Shown here: positions 27,108-32,018 of the stretch, in pieces | How the letters are laid out: the number at the start of each line of letters is the position of its first letter | How positions within the stretch are numbered: position 1 is the stretch's first letter | Assembly: GCF_037176765.1 (NCBI RefSeq) | Contig: NC_090034.1 | Coordinates: forward strand, 20,679,375-20,743,374 | DNA from: Anolis sagrei | Taxonomy: Eukaryota; Chordata; Lepidosauria; Squamata; Anolidae | Length of the DNA stretch: 64,000 nucleotides | Direction of reading: 5' to 3' | Position numbers and translations under genes: made by a program | The notes under the pieces: generated by a model | Databases searched by the model: none | Told to the model about the DNA's origin: nothing | What the model saw: the letters and a program-made list of their open reading frames with translations, nothing else

Positions 27108-30015
27108 GTTATTACTTGCTTCTCTTTGCAGTTTGAAAAGCAAACCCAATGTTTTTTTTTAGCTTTCACACACAAGATTGAACACTAGATGGTGCCAACT
27201 CTGAGGCCCCATCTACAAGCTATATAATGTGGTTTAACTGCATTGAAATTAATTATATGAGTCCACACTGCCATATAATGCAGTTCAGTGCAGTTAAACT
27301 GCCTTCTGGAACTGTATCATAGGGCAACGTAGGTGAGGCCCAAAGAAAGTGTGGACCGAGGGTTGAAAGTGCAGCAAATGGCTATACTGAAGCAGCAAAT
27401 TTCGAAAACAAGTTGCCAAAAAGTAGTGGGTACCTATGCAGCAGGCATGTGCAAACTTTGGCCCTCCGGGTGTTTTGGACTTCAACTCCCACAATTCCTA
27501 ACAGTCTACTGGCTGTTAGGAATTGTGAGAGTTGAAGTCCAAAACACCCAAAGGGCCAAAGTTTGCACATGCCTCCTATACAGCACATCAAAGATAATGT
27601 TTCTAAATTGGTTTCTGGACTGAGTTAAGACTTGGGTGTTGCCAAATGTTGTCTTTTGGGAGCAGGGAGAAATCTTGATTCACATCCAGGGATCCTGACT
27701 AAGCCAAAAGTGTTCCAAATGTGTTGCAGGCACTGAGTGTCCAGGATGTGCAAGGTTTGCTTGGGGTGAATTTGCCGGATCTGAAAGGAGCCGAGAGCAA
27801 TCCTTCGGTGGCTGGTTGGATCCGGAGGCAGTATCAGTCTGACCTGGACACTCTCAGGATTGGTCTGACTGGAGGGATGCCCTCTCCATCACCTACAAGA
27901 TCTGGCAGCGACAGAGTTGACGCCTCTGCTGCATCACCGTTTGATGGCACTGTTTCTGATACCTTCACCAATAATGCAACAGAGTTGATACCAGTGGTCC
28001 CTACTGATGGTACTCCTCTCTTTGAGATCACCACTGCAGCAGCATCTCCCTCTGTTGCTCCTACAGTTCCTGCCATCGATGCTGTCCCTAAGGTTGATTT
28101 ACCAACTGATATCTCAGTGACTTCCTCAGATGTCCCACTTATGTCCAATGAGACCGTCACTGATTTAGGTGATGTTACAGACGCAACTGTGACGGAGCAG
28201 CCAGAAGCAGATACCAACAGCACCACTGATCTTGCCATTACAATGAATGCCACTGATGAGTTTCCAACTGAAATCCCAGCAACGTCCTTCAGTGCCACTG
28301 AGGCTTTGAGTGACACCATTGGAGAAACGCCAAGCCCTGTTACGGGCATAGATATTGAAGTGACAACACTGGAAGAAAGCGGAACAGGTTTCAACACCTC
28401 CGTGGCCAATGGCACAGCCCTTCCATCCTTCACGGTTGAGGCGAATGCCACAATGAGCTCAAATGACACCATGGTAGGAATCCCTGTCCCGTTCCCTACA
28501 ACAGTTGAAAACACAGGCTTTGCCAACATTACTGACGTGATCGACCGAACGAGTTTTCCTCCCGTTGTTGGAGACTCCAATGTGACCACTGACACCAACG
28601 CAACTGTTATGCCCACACCTTCAGTCTATTTAAATCACACATCTGGTGCTGACATAACCCCCACTGATGCTGACAATGTAACATCTGCCATGCGAAACAT
28701 GACCATTCCTTCTTCTCCAAGACCCCCAGGATTTGTAGGCATCACTGACACCAACACAACCATTTCCTCCACACCTTCAGACAACCTCAACTACACATTG
28801 AGTGTCGATGCAACTACTGCTAGCTCTGACAATGTAACATCTCCCAAGTTCAGTGTAACGGAGATCTCTTCTCAAAGGCCGCCAGTAGTTGTAGGACCTG
28901 TGCCCAATGCTACCATCCTGTCATCAAGCGGCACGACAAGGAGCACCACCACGGTTTCTCCAACCACGGCGAAGGCTGCAAGGACCACACAAAGAGCCAC
29001 CAGCAGAGTGCCTCTGAGAACAAGACCTCCATGGCGCCCAACGCCCAACGGCCTCATCAACGTGGAACCAGCCCATTGTAAGTAGCTGTGGTTTATGGGT
29101 GCTTTCATTTCAGTCTTGTCTCACTGCCCTTTTCTCAAATATTAGAATCCCCTTCATATAAATAACTCCAATGTAGATACTTTTGAAAGCATAAAGAGGT
29201 ATCCATGTTTCCTTACGAAATGCTCCTTGTCCTGTGTTCTGAGTGTGTCTAAGGTCCCGTCTACCCTGTCCCTATATCCCAGGATCTGATGCCAGATTAT
29301 CTGCTTATCCTAGATTATATGGTAGTGCAGACTCATATAATCCAGTTCAAAGCAGATAATCTGGGATCAGATCCTGGGATATAAGGATAGTGTAGAAGGG
29401 GCTGAGTGATCCAGTTGCTCCTGAAGCCAGACAGACCATCTTAGGCCAAGGTCGAAAGTGGCTCCATTCCTCCTAGATCAGACATGGACACTCTTGGGCC
29501 CTCCAGGTGTTTTGGCTTCCTGACTCCCATAATTCCTAAAAGCCAGTAGGCTGTTAGGAATTGTGGGAGTTGAAGTCCAAAACACCTGGAGGGCCCAAGT
29601 TTGCCCATGCTTACCCTAGATCCTAAAGGGTCTCCATAACACATTTGGGGACAACCCATTAGTTGTATGTCAGATCATGGTCAAGATCTTTGAATTTGAA
29701 ACTGGTGTACAAACAGGATTCATGAACAGGCTCCAATTCAAAATTCTTGTAGCTTCTCATCTTGATCCCTATTTAATGGTATCTAATCGCAGTTAAAACA
29801 GCCAAAGTTTGAACCCAAAAGGTCCAATCCCAGCGCTGGAACTGTTCATATCTAATCATGACTAATGCGTCCAATGTCCGAACTTCTTGTAGGTTCTTGA
29901 CTTGATTCCCCTTTCCTCTTCCCATTTAGCCTTGGCGTCCAATGCATCTCTCAGCTGGGTTCTCCTGACGTTGTCCCTTGCTATTGGATTCTCAATACAG
30001 AAGAGGTTTCTCTGA
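475..30015 (+). CDS. MSLNL: Long mesothelin-family gene (MSLNL/MSLN-like), 3' part, 32 coding exons
   Basis: Thirty-two exons with GT-AG borders keep one continuous frame of about 1,840 codons to the TGA at 30013-30015; the N-terminus lies before the window. The protein is an extracellular ARM-like repeat protein of the mesothelin/stereocilin/otoancorin superfamily. Domain order: repeated 4-exon modules (475-14499), a mesothelin pre-domain, an RSKR furin-type site (22619-22630), the mesothelin domain (KRKLDE-IYPNGVPE, RRWNVTS, LIQPYLGGASAEDL, SDLDTLRIGLTGGMP), a mucin-like stalk (27883-29043) and a hydrophobic C-terminus. By family knowledge it would be processed by furin and act in cell adhesion; this is inference. 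It converges on the compact mesothelin gene at 50915-32508. Which of the pair is the true MSLN or MSLNL ortholog cannot be settled here, so the symbol is tentative. The family call is firm; the exact length depends on missing 5' exons. Confidence 0.85.
524..1172. other. Intron without gene; truncated SINE head at 1105-1157
   Basis: Unremarkable sequence except a SINE 5' end (CTCTGTAGCGCAGCGGGTTA, an A-box) that stops just before the exon at 1173. Confidence 0.6.
1173..1331 (+). CDS. MSLNL: Long mesothelin gene exon, FQNLSQ to SFNTK
   Basis: 53 codons, phase 0 at both ends, donor gtagaa. It carries an N-R-T sequon and an acidic helical stretch (VSEVDAEELEAALES). A truncated SINE head ends just before its acceptor tatatag. 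Confidence 0.75.
1389..1508. mobile_element. hAT-type MITE, CAGGCATGGGC family, copy 1
   Basis: Near-perfect palindrome with CAGG ends. The flanking octamers ATCTACAC and AGCTACAT look like a decayed 8 bp duplication. Confidence 0.75.
1541..1575. repeat. (AAT)n microsatellite
   Basis: Uninterrupted AAT triplets in an intron. Confidence 0.95.
1928..2142 (+). CDS. MSLNL: Long mesothelin gene exon, module A exon 1
   Basis: Reads IVNSSLIASN to CGQYQA, 71 codons plus two bases, donor gtatgc. The closing Cys-x-x-(Y/F)-QA(I/V) leading into VKG in the next exon is typical of this superfamily. It is followed by a long intron packed with repeats. Confidence 0.8.
2618..2882 (-). mobile_element. tRNA-derived SINE (Sauria type), full length
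   Basis: On the minus strand it starts GAGCCCCGGTGGTGCAGTGG (A-box), has GGTTCGAATCC (B-box), and ends CTCAAGTCGCTCCTGACACG, a layout known from squamate SINEs. Confidence 0.8.
3031..3290 (+). mobile_element. tRNA-derived SINE (Sauria type), second copy
   Basis: Same family as 2618-2882 in the other orientation, with a short A tail after TCCTGACACG. Confidence 0.8.
3899..4002 (+). CDS. MSLNL: Long mesothelin gene exon, module A exon 2
   Basis: One base completes the Ile codon, then VKGLDAEFVKMNH to LQALDSN; one base is left over before gtaagt. Phases match the second exon of modules B and C. Confidence 0.8.
4546..4583. repeat. (TTA)n microsatellite next to an exon
   Basis: Ends 14 bases before the acceptor of the exon at 4597, inside the likely branch-point zone. 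Confidence 0.95.
4597..4712 (+). CDS. MSLNL: Long mesothelin gene exon, module A exon 3
   Basis: Reads SACTGDLNSATWLAANFGRF to SLNSRFNV. The pattern Cys, then W-L-x-x-N-F-G-x-F is a hallmark of the family's repeat. A TTA microsatellite lies directly before the acceptor ttttag. Confidence 0.85.
4848..4997 (+). CDS. MSLNL: Long mesothelin gene exon, module A exon 4
   Basis: Reads WDVLGNLTVKQLAQL to FMDEFNRQ, 50 codons, phase 0 at both ends, donor gtatat. Confidence 0.85.
5215..5412. mobile_element. Palindromic MITE, GGGTGCATC family
   Basis: Left end GGGTGCGTCTACACTG preceded by TAA; right end decayed. Confidence 0.6.
5453..5664 (+). CDS. MSLNL: Long mesothelin gene exon, module B exon 1
   Basis: Reads SNLSLANEIQASLL to RNCPIVNA, 70 codons plus two bases. 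It is the counterpart of the exon at 1928-2142 in size and phase and ends in the same Cys-containing motif. Confidence 0.85.
5704..5800 (+). mobile_element. SINE fragment, GTAAAGGTAAAGGTTTCCC type
   Basis: Same family as copies at 30426-30580 and 52742-52900 (TAAGTCCAGTCGTGTCTGACTC core). Confidence 0.6.
6063..6148 (+). CDS. MSLNL: Long mesothelin gene exon, module B exon 2
   Basis: Reads VTLLNASIGDISNVT to KAILTFNS with two N-glycosylation sequons. Phase 1 in and out as in modules A and C. Confidence 0.8.
6480..6514. repeat. (ATT)n microsatellite
   Basis: Pure ATT triplets. Confidence 0.95.
6540..7112 (+). mobile_element. Interspersed element with promoter-like and poly(A)-like motifs, probable solo LTR
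   Basis: Aligns over its whole length with the inverse copy at 61685-62226. It has TATAAAAG at 6769, ATTAAAAG and AATAAAAC further on. Ends are not clear enough to prove an LTR; a DNA transposon remains possible. Confidence 0.45.
7415..7545 (+). CDS. MSLNL: Long mesothelin gene exon, module B exon 3
   Basis: Reads SSLRCYATNASFSIFLEE to ASDLQK; Cys-Tyr and the FxxFL helix match module C exon 3. Donor gtaaca. Confidence 0.85.
7828..7974 (+). CDS. MSLNL: Long mesothelin gene exon, module B exon 4
   Basis: Reads IVNTIPPDVASNLFAQ to HFNKKNVT, 49 codons, phase 0 at both ends, donor gtaagg. Confidence 0.85.
8088..8278 (+). CDS. MSLNL: Long mesothelin gene exon, module C exon 1
   Basis: Reads DLLSDGTKAALLAGVW to SCETYNK, 63 codons plus two bases, with three N-x-S/T sequons (NET, NAS, NAS). 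The CTAT satellite starts about 60 bases downstream. Confidence 0.85.
8340..9760. repeat. 1.4 kb CTAT-rich satellite
   Basis: Long runs of CTAT tetramers broken by a recurring CATCCCTGATCTC phrase. It fills the intron between module C exons 1 and 2. Confidence 0.95.
9875..9957 (+). CDS. MSLNL: Long mesothelin gene exon, module C exon 2
   Basis: Reads VNKLNENIALFEGREEE to IKAYLT. It lies right after the CTAT satellite and keeps the module's phase pattern. Confidence 0.8.
10088..10224 (+). CDS. MSLNL: Long mesothelin gene exon, module C exon 3
   Basis: Reads TDDKPRCYNISDRGMSNWLV to NHSTSI; Cys-Tyr-Asn with W-L matches the third exons of modules A and B. Donor gtacgt. Confidence 0.85.
10225..10720. 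other. Intron, nothing recognised
   Basis: No repeat or exon signal that I can support. Confidence 0.5.
10721..11053. mobile_element. Tc1/mariner-type MITE (pogo/Tigger-like ends)
   Basis: Ends CAGTATAGTCTCACTTATCC and, inverted, CAGTAGAGTTTTGCTTTTCC; flanked by TA on both sides. No coding capacity. Confidence 0.75.
11320..11367. repeat. (ATT)n microsatellite
   Basis: Pure triplets in an intron. Confidence 0.95.
11467..11570. repeat. (ATT)n then (CTC)n compound microsatellite
   Basis: Switches from ATT to CTC triplets at about 11513. Confidence 0.95.
11722..11846 (+). CDS. MSLNL: Long mesothelin gene exon, FQGLAFNRD to DFNLN
   Basis: 41 codons plus two bases, donor gtgagt. Here the simple 4-exon rhythm breaks: two exons, this one and 12815-12950, fill the place of one. 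Confidence 0.85.
12189..12240. repeat. (AAT)n microsatellite
   Basis: Pure triplets, followed by TTA and CAT/CAC triplets. Confidence 0.95.
12370..12530. mobile_element. Palindromic MITE, GGGTGCATC family, degraded
   Basis: Both halves (GGCTCAATGCT and AGCCATGGCAGTAAAAGTGG) recognisable; ends lost. Confidence 0.5.
12539..12648. mobile_element. hAT-type MITE, CAGGCATGGGC family, copy 2
   Basis: Palindrome; flanks GTGAAGAG and GTGTAGAG form an 8 bp duplication with one mismatch. Confidence 0.8.
12815..12950 (+). CDS. MSLNL: Long mesothelin gene exon, LPNQLLCFAR to SADHQ
   Basis: The acceptor cttcccag at 12814 is chosen over a second AG nine bases on (ccaaaccag), because only the first keeps frame with the preceding exon, which leaves two bases. 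Confidence 0.8.
13600..13925. repeat. Repeated CR1-tail segments
   Basis: Three imperfect copies of TGAGGCTGGATGGCC... GAGTCTCCTTCTCTGGAAG, a CR1 3'-end sequence. Confidence 0.6.
14281..14499 (+). CDS. MSLNL: Long mesothelin gene exon, LATMLVTQ to LRNGFT
   Basis: 73 codons, phase 0 at both ends. It is helical and includes LVALGQQAVGLTTGQISNL, resembling the stereocilin/otoancorin repeat region. Donor gtaagt. Confidence 0.85.
14500..15100. other. Intron, nothing recognised
   Basis: AT-rich, no supportable exon or repeat. Confidence 0.5.
15101..15240. mobile_element. Palindromic MITE, GGGTGCATC family, partial
   Basis: Starts GGTGCATCCACACTGTAGAA; the right half is shortened and runs to near the exon at 15274. 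Confidence 0.55.
15274..15444 (+). CDS. MSLNL: Long mesothelin gene exon, LDTAEKFQSL to EKAFVSK
   Basis: 57 codons, phase 0 at both ends. It has a LGTLAQGLPS motif of the superfamily type. The following intron holds a 600-base polypyrimidine tract. Confidence 0.85.
15885..16495. repeat. Polypyrimidine tract, CTTC/CCCT rich
   Basis: About 600 bases almost without purines on the plus strand, mostly CCTT and CCCT units. Its long open frames are not genes. Confidence 0.95.
16763..16909 (+). CDS. MSLNL: Long mesothelin gene exon, ILSNSSSFND to WSSQQ
   Basis: 49 codons, phase 0. It contains NIPNELVDQVPISLLL and ends in the W-x-x-QQ motif common at this place in stereocilin-like proteins. Confidence 0.85.
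16941..17149. mobile_element. Palindromic MITE, GGGTGCATC family, clean ends
   Basis: GGGTGCATC and GATGCACCC at the ends, flanked on each side by TAA, which would fit a 3 bp target duplication. Confidence 0.75.
17250..17299 (+). CDS. MSLNL: Long mesothelin gene exon, AAILFENVLSRTDNYT
   Basis: 50 bases, matching the 47-base exon at 50333-50379 of the compact gene. This is where exon-by-exon equivalence with the neighbour begins. Confidence 0.85.
17545..17665 (+). mobile_element. Fold-back element arm
   Basis: CTCTGAGGATGCTTGCCATA... to ACATGGCCGTATAGC, one arm of the family seen whole at 46433-46985. Confidence 0.5.
17667..17705. repeat. (TTA)n microsatellite
   Basis: Directly follows the fold-back arm. 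Confidence 0.95.
17812..17932 (+). CDS. MSLNL: Long mesothelin gene exon, ISAFILQGFQC to SNGQ
   Basis: 121 bases, identical in length and phase to 49090-49210 in the compact gene. It has G-F-x-C near the start, as there. Confidence 0.88.
18030..18265 (-). mobile_element. LINE fragment, C-terminal CDCGAEQTT region
   Basis: Minus-strand reading CDCGAEQTTLHLYACP, a Cys/His end of a non-LTR reverse transcriptase, same family as 24840-25690. Confidence 0.6.
18430..19400. repeat. Degenerate tandem array of CR1-tail units, about 180 bp
   Basis: At least five repeats of AGGCTGGATGGCCATCTGTC ... GACTAGATGCCCTTTGGGG ... GTCTCCTTCTC in one direction. Confidence 0.75.
19518..19603 (+). CDS. MSLNL: Long mesothelin gene exon, LSCVARLLAK to DVLLFF
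   Basis: 86 bases, same as 48016-48101 in the compact gene, which begins LSCLAERL. Confidence 0.88.
19715..19866. mobile_element. Palindromic MITE, GGGTGCATC family, short copy
   Basis: AGGTGCATCC and GATGCACCT ends. Confidence 0.65.
20299..20425 (+). CDS. MSLNL: Long mesothelin gene exon, LDQVDSTNCE to SALRCF
   Basis: 127 bases against 124 in the compact gene (44950-45073). Both carry an internal Cys and end in L-x-C-(F/L). Confidence 0.88.
20645..21360 (-). repeat. CR1-tail tandem units carrying an inserted MITE
   Basis: Three copies of CCAGCCTCAGTTCAAAAGCC...GGAGACTCCACTGGAAGAG; the first is split by the hAT MITE at 20799-21083. Confidence 0.7.
20799..21083. mobile_element. hAT-type MITE with CAGGC..GTAGCCAGG ends
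   Basis: Ends CAGGCATGTAGCCAGG and CCTGGCTACGGGCCTG; both sides carry CATCCAGC (20791-20798, 21084-21091), a perfect 8 bp target duplication. C-runs lie near both ends. Confidence 0.85.
21874..22064 (+). CDS. MSLNL: Long mesothelin gene exon, GVGSTTLSKA to NGMSPY
   Basis: 191 bases, equal to 44596-44786 in the compact gene. It shares LGxxVCDxxA and the CP(E/S)(L/F)(S/T) motif. Confidence 0.9.
22093..22225. mobile_element. hAT-type MITE, CAGGCATGGGC family, copy 3
   Basis: Palindrome starting CAGGCATGGGCAAAT, flanked by AGCTAACG and AGCTAACC. Confidence 0.85.
22330..22420 (+). CDS. MSLNL: Long mesothelin gene exon, APESWNDGTL to NRINA
   Basis: 91 bases, equal to 44381-44471 in the compact gene. 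P-x-x-W-x-x-x-T-L-x-x-L is shared. Confidence 0.9.
22499..22640 (+). CDS. MSLNL: Long mesothelin gene exon with furin-type site RSKR
   Basis: Reads QERVAFFRSV to RSKRATE. The codons at 22619-22630 encode R-S-K-R, a furin consensus, placed just before the Cys that opens the mesothelin domain in the next exon. Human mesothelin precursor is cleaved at the same place to release the N-terminal megakaryocyte-potentiating-factor part, so cleavage here is a well-supported inference. Confidence 0.9.
22880..23575. repeat. Polypyrimidine tract, second one
   Basis: About 700 bases of CCTT/CTTT units on the plus strand, just after the furin-site exon. Confidence 0.95.
23724..23908 (+). CDS. MSLNL: Long mesothelin gene exon, start of mesothelin domain
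   Basis: Reads CQSGPITAST to VTKRKLDE. The closing L-x-x-L(D)E before IYPNG equals the human HKLDELYPQGYPE motif. 185 bases against 188 in the compact gene. Confidence 0.92.
24075..24215 (-). mobile_element. CR1 3'-end fragment
   Basis: AGAATCATAGAGTTGGAAGAG ... CAGATGGCTATCCAACC, a typical CR1 tail. Confidence 0.7.
24275..24430 (+). CDS. MSLNL: Long mesothelin gene exon, IYPNGVPE to WDAAP
   Basis: Contains LGFLAHQ, EEIRRWNVTSSDTLAALL, which aligns with human mesothelin's EDIRKWNVTSLETLKALL, including the N-V-T sequon. Confidence 0.93.
24445..24790. repeat. Minisatellite, about 24 bp units
   Basis: More than a dozen variants of GTTGCTCATTGCAAGAATGA, directly after an exon donor. Confidence 0.85.
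24840..25690 (+). mobile_element. LINE fragment, reverse transcriptase C-terminus
   Basis: Broken frames read PLEHCSTPKYLGVSL, YKKHCL, VDVALNETCCIITGCLHPTP, EKLYCLANIAPPDI and QTTDHLLQCDL, the thumb and tail of a jockey/CR1-like non-LTR element in sense orientation. Several frame breaks mark it as old. Confidence 0.75.
25808..25941 (+). CDS. MSLNL: Long mesothelin gene exon, LRELVARYLE to NPEAI
   Basis: 134 bases, equal in length and phase to 36121-36254 in the compact gene. It has the YLCYLGEDQLQQI motif with the conserved Cys. Confidence 0.92.
26045..26175 (+). CDS. MSLNL: Long mesothelin gene exon, NAEKLDISTC to IQPYL
   Basis: Contains STCSQSKKDLLYGKASTAF and ends LIQPYL, aligning with human mesothelin's TCDPRQLDVLYPKARLAF and SFLG. 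Confidence 0.92.
26502..26596 (+). CDS. MSLNL: Long mesothelin gene exon, GGASAEDLKN to PEEIQ
   Basis: 95 bases, equal to 33885-33979 in the compact gene. GGA-x-x-EDL and V-x-M-D-x-x-TF are diagnostic for mesothelin. Confidence 0.93.
27055..27108. repeat. (AAC)n microsatellite
   Basis: AAC triplets with one interruption. Confidence 0.9.
27200..27310. mobile_element. MITE of the GCCATATAATCCAG family
   Basis: GAGGCCCCATCTACA start, CCACACTGCCATATAATGCAG core; related copies at 29250, 39320, 51955 and 59885. Confidence 0.55.
27442..27575. mobile_element. hAT-type MITE, CAGGCATGGGC family, copy 4
   Basis: Flanked by CTATGCAG and CTATACAG. Confidence 0.85.
27730..29077 (+). CDS. MSLNL: Large exon: end of mesothelin domain plus mucin-like stalk
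   Basis: 1,348 bases. The first 50 codons finish the mesothelin domain (SVQDVQGLLGVNL, AGWIRRQYQSDLDTLRIGL, TGGMP). From 27883 to about 29043 it encodes roughly 387 residues rich in Ser, Thr, Asn, Pro and Val, with about 18 N-x-S/T sequons and no cysteines seen. Part of it is a degenerate repeat of about 53 residues (units around FPPVVGDSNVTT, PGFVGITDTNTT, PVVVGPVPNAT). After it the ancestral sequence resumes as PNGLINVEPAH, matching PNGYINI of the compact gene. The stalk is expected to be heavily O- and N-glycosylated outside the cell. Donor gtaagt. Confidence 0.92.
29250..29405. mobile_element. Palindromic MITE, AGATTATCTGCTT family
   Basis: GTCCCTATATCCCAGGATCT and its inverse near 29375-29392, with ATTATCTGC/GCAGATAAT inside. 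Confidence 0.65.
29480..29614. mobile_element. hAT-type MITE, CAGGCATGGGC family, copy 5
   Basis: Flanked by a perfect 8 bp duplication CCTAGATC (29472-29479, 29615-29622). Confidence 0.88.
29930..30015 (+). CDS. MSLNL: Last exon: hydrophobic C-terminal membrane/GPI signal and stop
   Basis: Reads SLASNASLSWVLLTLSLAIG then FSIQKRFL and TGA. Small residues (S-N-A-S) followed by about 15 hydrophobic residues fit a GPI-attachment signal as in human mesothelin. The short basic end (QKRFL) would also allow a single transmembrane span with a tiny cytoplasmic tail. The acceptor catttag and the split Ser codon keep frame with the large exon. Confidence 0.85.
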
Positions 30016-30425
30016 TGGCCTTTGCAAGGATCAAAACCATGCAGATTCTATGGATTGATGTCTCTTTGGACTCTGGGTTGCTTCTAATTTCTTAACGCAC
30101 GTCTTCTATGCACATCTAGCCTTGACACGGCAATGCGTTTGTTTACCTTTTCATACCTTCAATCAGTTTTGGTGGCAGGTGAGATCTGAGTGGAACTGCC
30201 CTCCCAATGAACGCGAGCCAGAAGATGAGCTACCAAACCACCTGAAACAGGTGTGTCCTTGGATCTGTATTAGCACTTCGCAACATTTCCCAGAGACAGA
30301 ATGGACAACACTGGGCAGGGCTTATACATGTTTTGACAAGATGTTCTCAACTCTGTTTGCTTTGTGATAAGTGGATGCATACCTTTGTTTTGTTAGTTAC
30401 CTGCGGCCTGAACATCTCACCTTTA

Positions 30426-30580
30426 AAGGTTAAGGTAAAGGTAGTCCCCTGACATTAAGTCCAGTCATGTCTGACTCTGACTCATCTCCATTTCTAAGCC
30501 GAAGAGCCAGCGTTGTTCATAGACACCTCCAAGGTCATGTGGCCGGCATGACTGCATGGAGCGCTGTTATCTCACCTTTA
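30426..30580 (+). mobile_element. SINE fragment, GTAGTCCCCTGACATTAAG type
   Basis: Contains AAGGTCATGTGGCCGGCATG, the shared core with the inverse copy at 52742-52900. Confidence 0.65.
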
Positions 30581-30895
30581 CACCTGCAATATCTAGCAAT
30601 ATTCAGAAGAATGTGAAGGAGGGAGACTGCATCATTCTGTGATTATATAGTTATGTTTCATGATATTTAGTCCTCCTACTGAGCTACAACGATGGACATT
30701 GGCCACGATGCTCAGTGTCCCATTAGGCTATAATGATCCCCTATAGCAGGCATTGTCCTAATTAAGGTATGGGATACATAGCACAATGGGACCTTTAGCA
30801 CATGGAACTGTTGTGCAAGAGTCACACTTCAGCCAATGATGCCAATGGTGTAGTTACATCTCCGCTCCCCTTTTGAGAACAGGAACATTGTACAA

Positions 30896-31548
30896 CAGTG
30901 GTTCTCAACCTTCCTAATGCTGCGGCCCCTTAACACAGTTCCTCATGTTGTGGTGACCCCCAACCATACAATTATTTTAATTGCTACTCCCTAACCTTTT
31001 CTACTGTTATGAATAATAATGTAAATATCTGATAGGATGTATTTTCATTCACTGGACCATATTTGGCACAAATATCCCATACGCCCAAATTTGAATACTG
31101 GTGGGGTTAGGGGGGATTGATTTTGTCATGTGGGAGTTGTAGTTAATGGGATTTATAGTACACCTACAATCAAAAAGCATTCTGAACTCCACCAATGATG
31201 AAATCGAACCAAACTTGGCATACAGAACTCCCATGACCAACAGAAAATATTGGAAGGGTTTGGTGGGCATTGACCTTGACTTTTGAAGTTGTAGTTCATC
31301 TACATCCAGAGAGCACTTGTGGACTCAAACAATGATGGATCTGGACCAAACTTGGCACAAATACTCAATATTCCCAAATGTGAACACTGGTGGAGTTTGG
31401 GGGGAAATAGACCTTGACATTTGGGAGTTGTAGTTGCTAGGATTTATAGTTCACCTACAATCAAAGAGCATTCTGAAACCCACCAACGATAGAATTGGGC
31501 CAAAATTCCCATACAGAACCCCCATGACCAACAGAAAATACTGTGCTG
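30896..31548. mobile_element. SPIN-like non-autonomous hAT element with foreign interior
   Basis: The first 150 bases (CAGTGGTTCTCAACCTTCCT ... ACAGTTCCTCATGTTGTGGT ... ATGTAAATATCTGAT) match the left end of the SPIN hAT transposons as I recall them. CAG and CTG ends are flanked by a perfect 8 bp duplication TTGTACAA (30888-30895, 31549-31556). The interior repeats a CACCTACAATCAAAGAGCAT phrase not part of SPIN. Confidence 0.75.
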
Positions 31549-31774
31549 TTGTACAATGATGTGCAAAGAGGTCTATGGATATATGTGTTCTGTGCTGCTT
31601 TACTTTCATAACACTATGTAACAAAATTTGAAAAATGGTCTGTTCCTGATACGAAAGTGTTTTTTCCTGTTTAATTGTGCAGTGTTTACTTTGAAAGTAG
31701 GTGTGATACTTCAGAAACTTGGCTTTCGTGGCACAAAAACATTTATGGCCCAGGAACAAGAATAGTGTTACATA

Positions 31775-31855
31775 ATTCATCAAAGCCTTGCTGGGGTTGA
31801 ACTGGATGGCCCATAAAGGTATCTTCCAACTCTATGATTCTATGATTCGTATTGT
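31775..31855 (+). mobile_element. CR1 3'-end fragment
   Basis: GGATGGCCCATAAAGG...CTCTATGATTCTATGATTC ending. Confidence 0.7.
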
Positions 31856-31900
31856 TTTGATGCATTGAATTTTCACTCCAAATAGGCAAGATATAGATTC

Positions 31901-31906
31901 AATAAA
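31901..31906 (+). terminator. Possible poly(A) signal AATAAA for the long mesothelin gene
   Basis: The only clear plus-strand AATAAA found between the stop at 30015 and the end of the neighbouring gene. It lies 1.9 kb downstream and beside repeat-derived sequence, so its use is a guess. Confidence 0.25.
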
Positions 31907-32012
31907 CAAACAGACAACAAAATATATGACTGCCTGCGTCTTCTGCCAAAACTATCTCCAAGGGCTCTTTGGGTGCAGAAAATGAGACAACATTAAGGCT
32001 GTATCAGAAGCT

Positions 32013-32018
32013 TTTATT
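32013..32018 (-). terminator. Poly(A) signal AATAAA of MSLN
   Basis: AATAAA on the minus strand 490 bases past the MSLN stop. The 3' UTR so defined contains one degraded MITE copy (about 32090-32205). The transcript end would be near 31990. Confidence 0.55.

Noticed and set aside
27834-28616. 260-codon minus-strand frame opposite the stalk exon
   Set aside because: Shadow of the Ser/Thr-rich plus-strand exon, whose domain continuity, phases and sequons are convincing.
30122-30367. 81-codon frame after the long mesothelin stop
   Set aside because: No similarity, no splice logic; probably 3' UTR.
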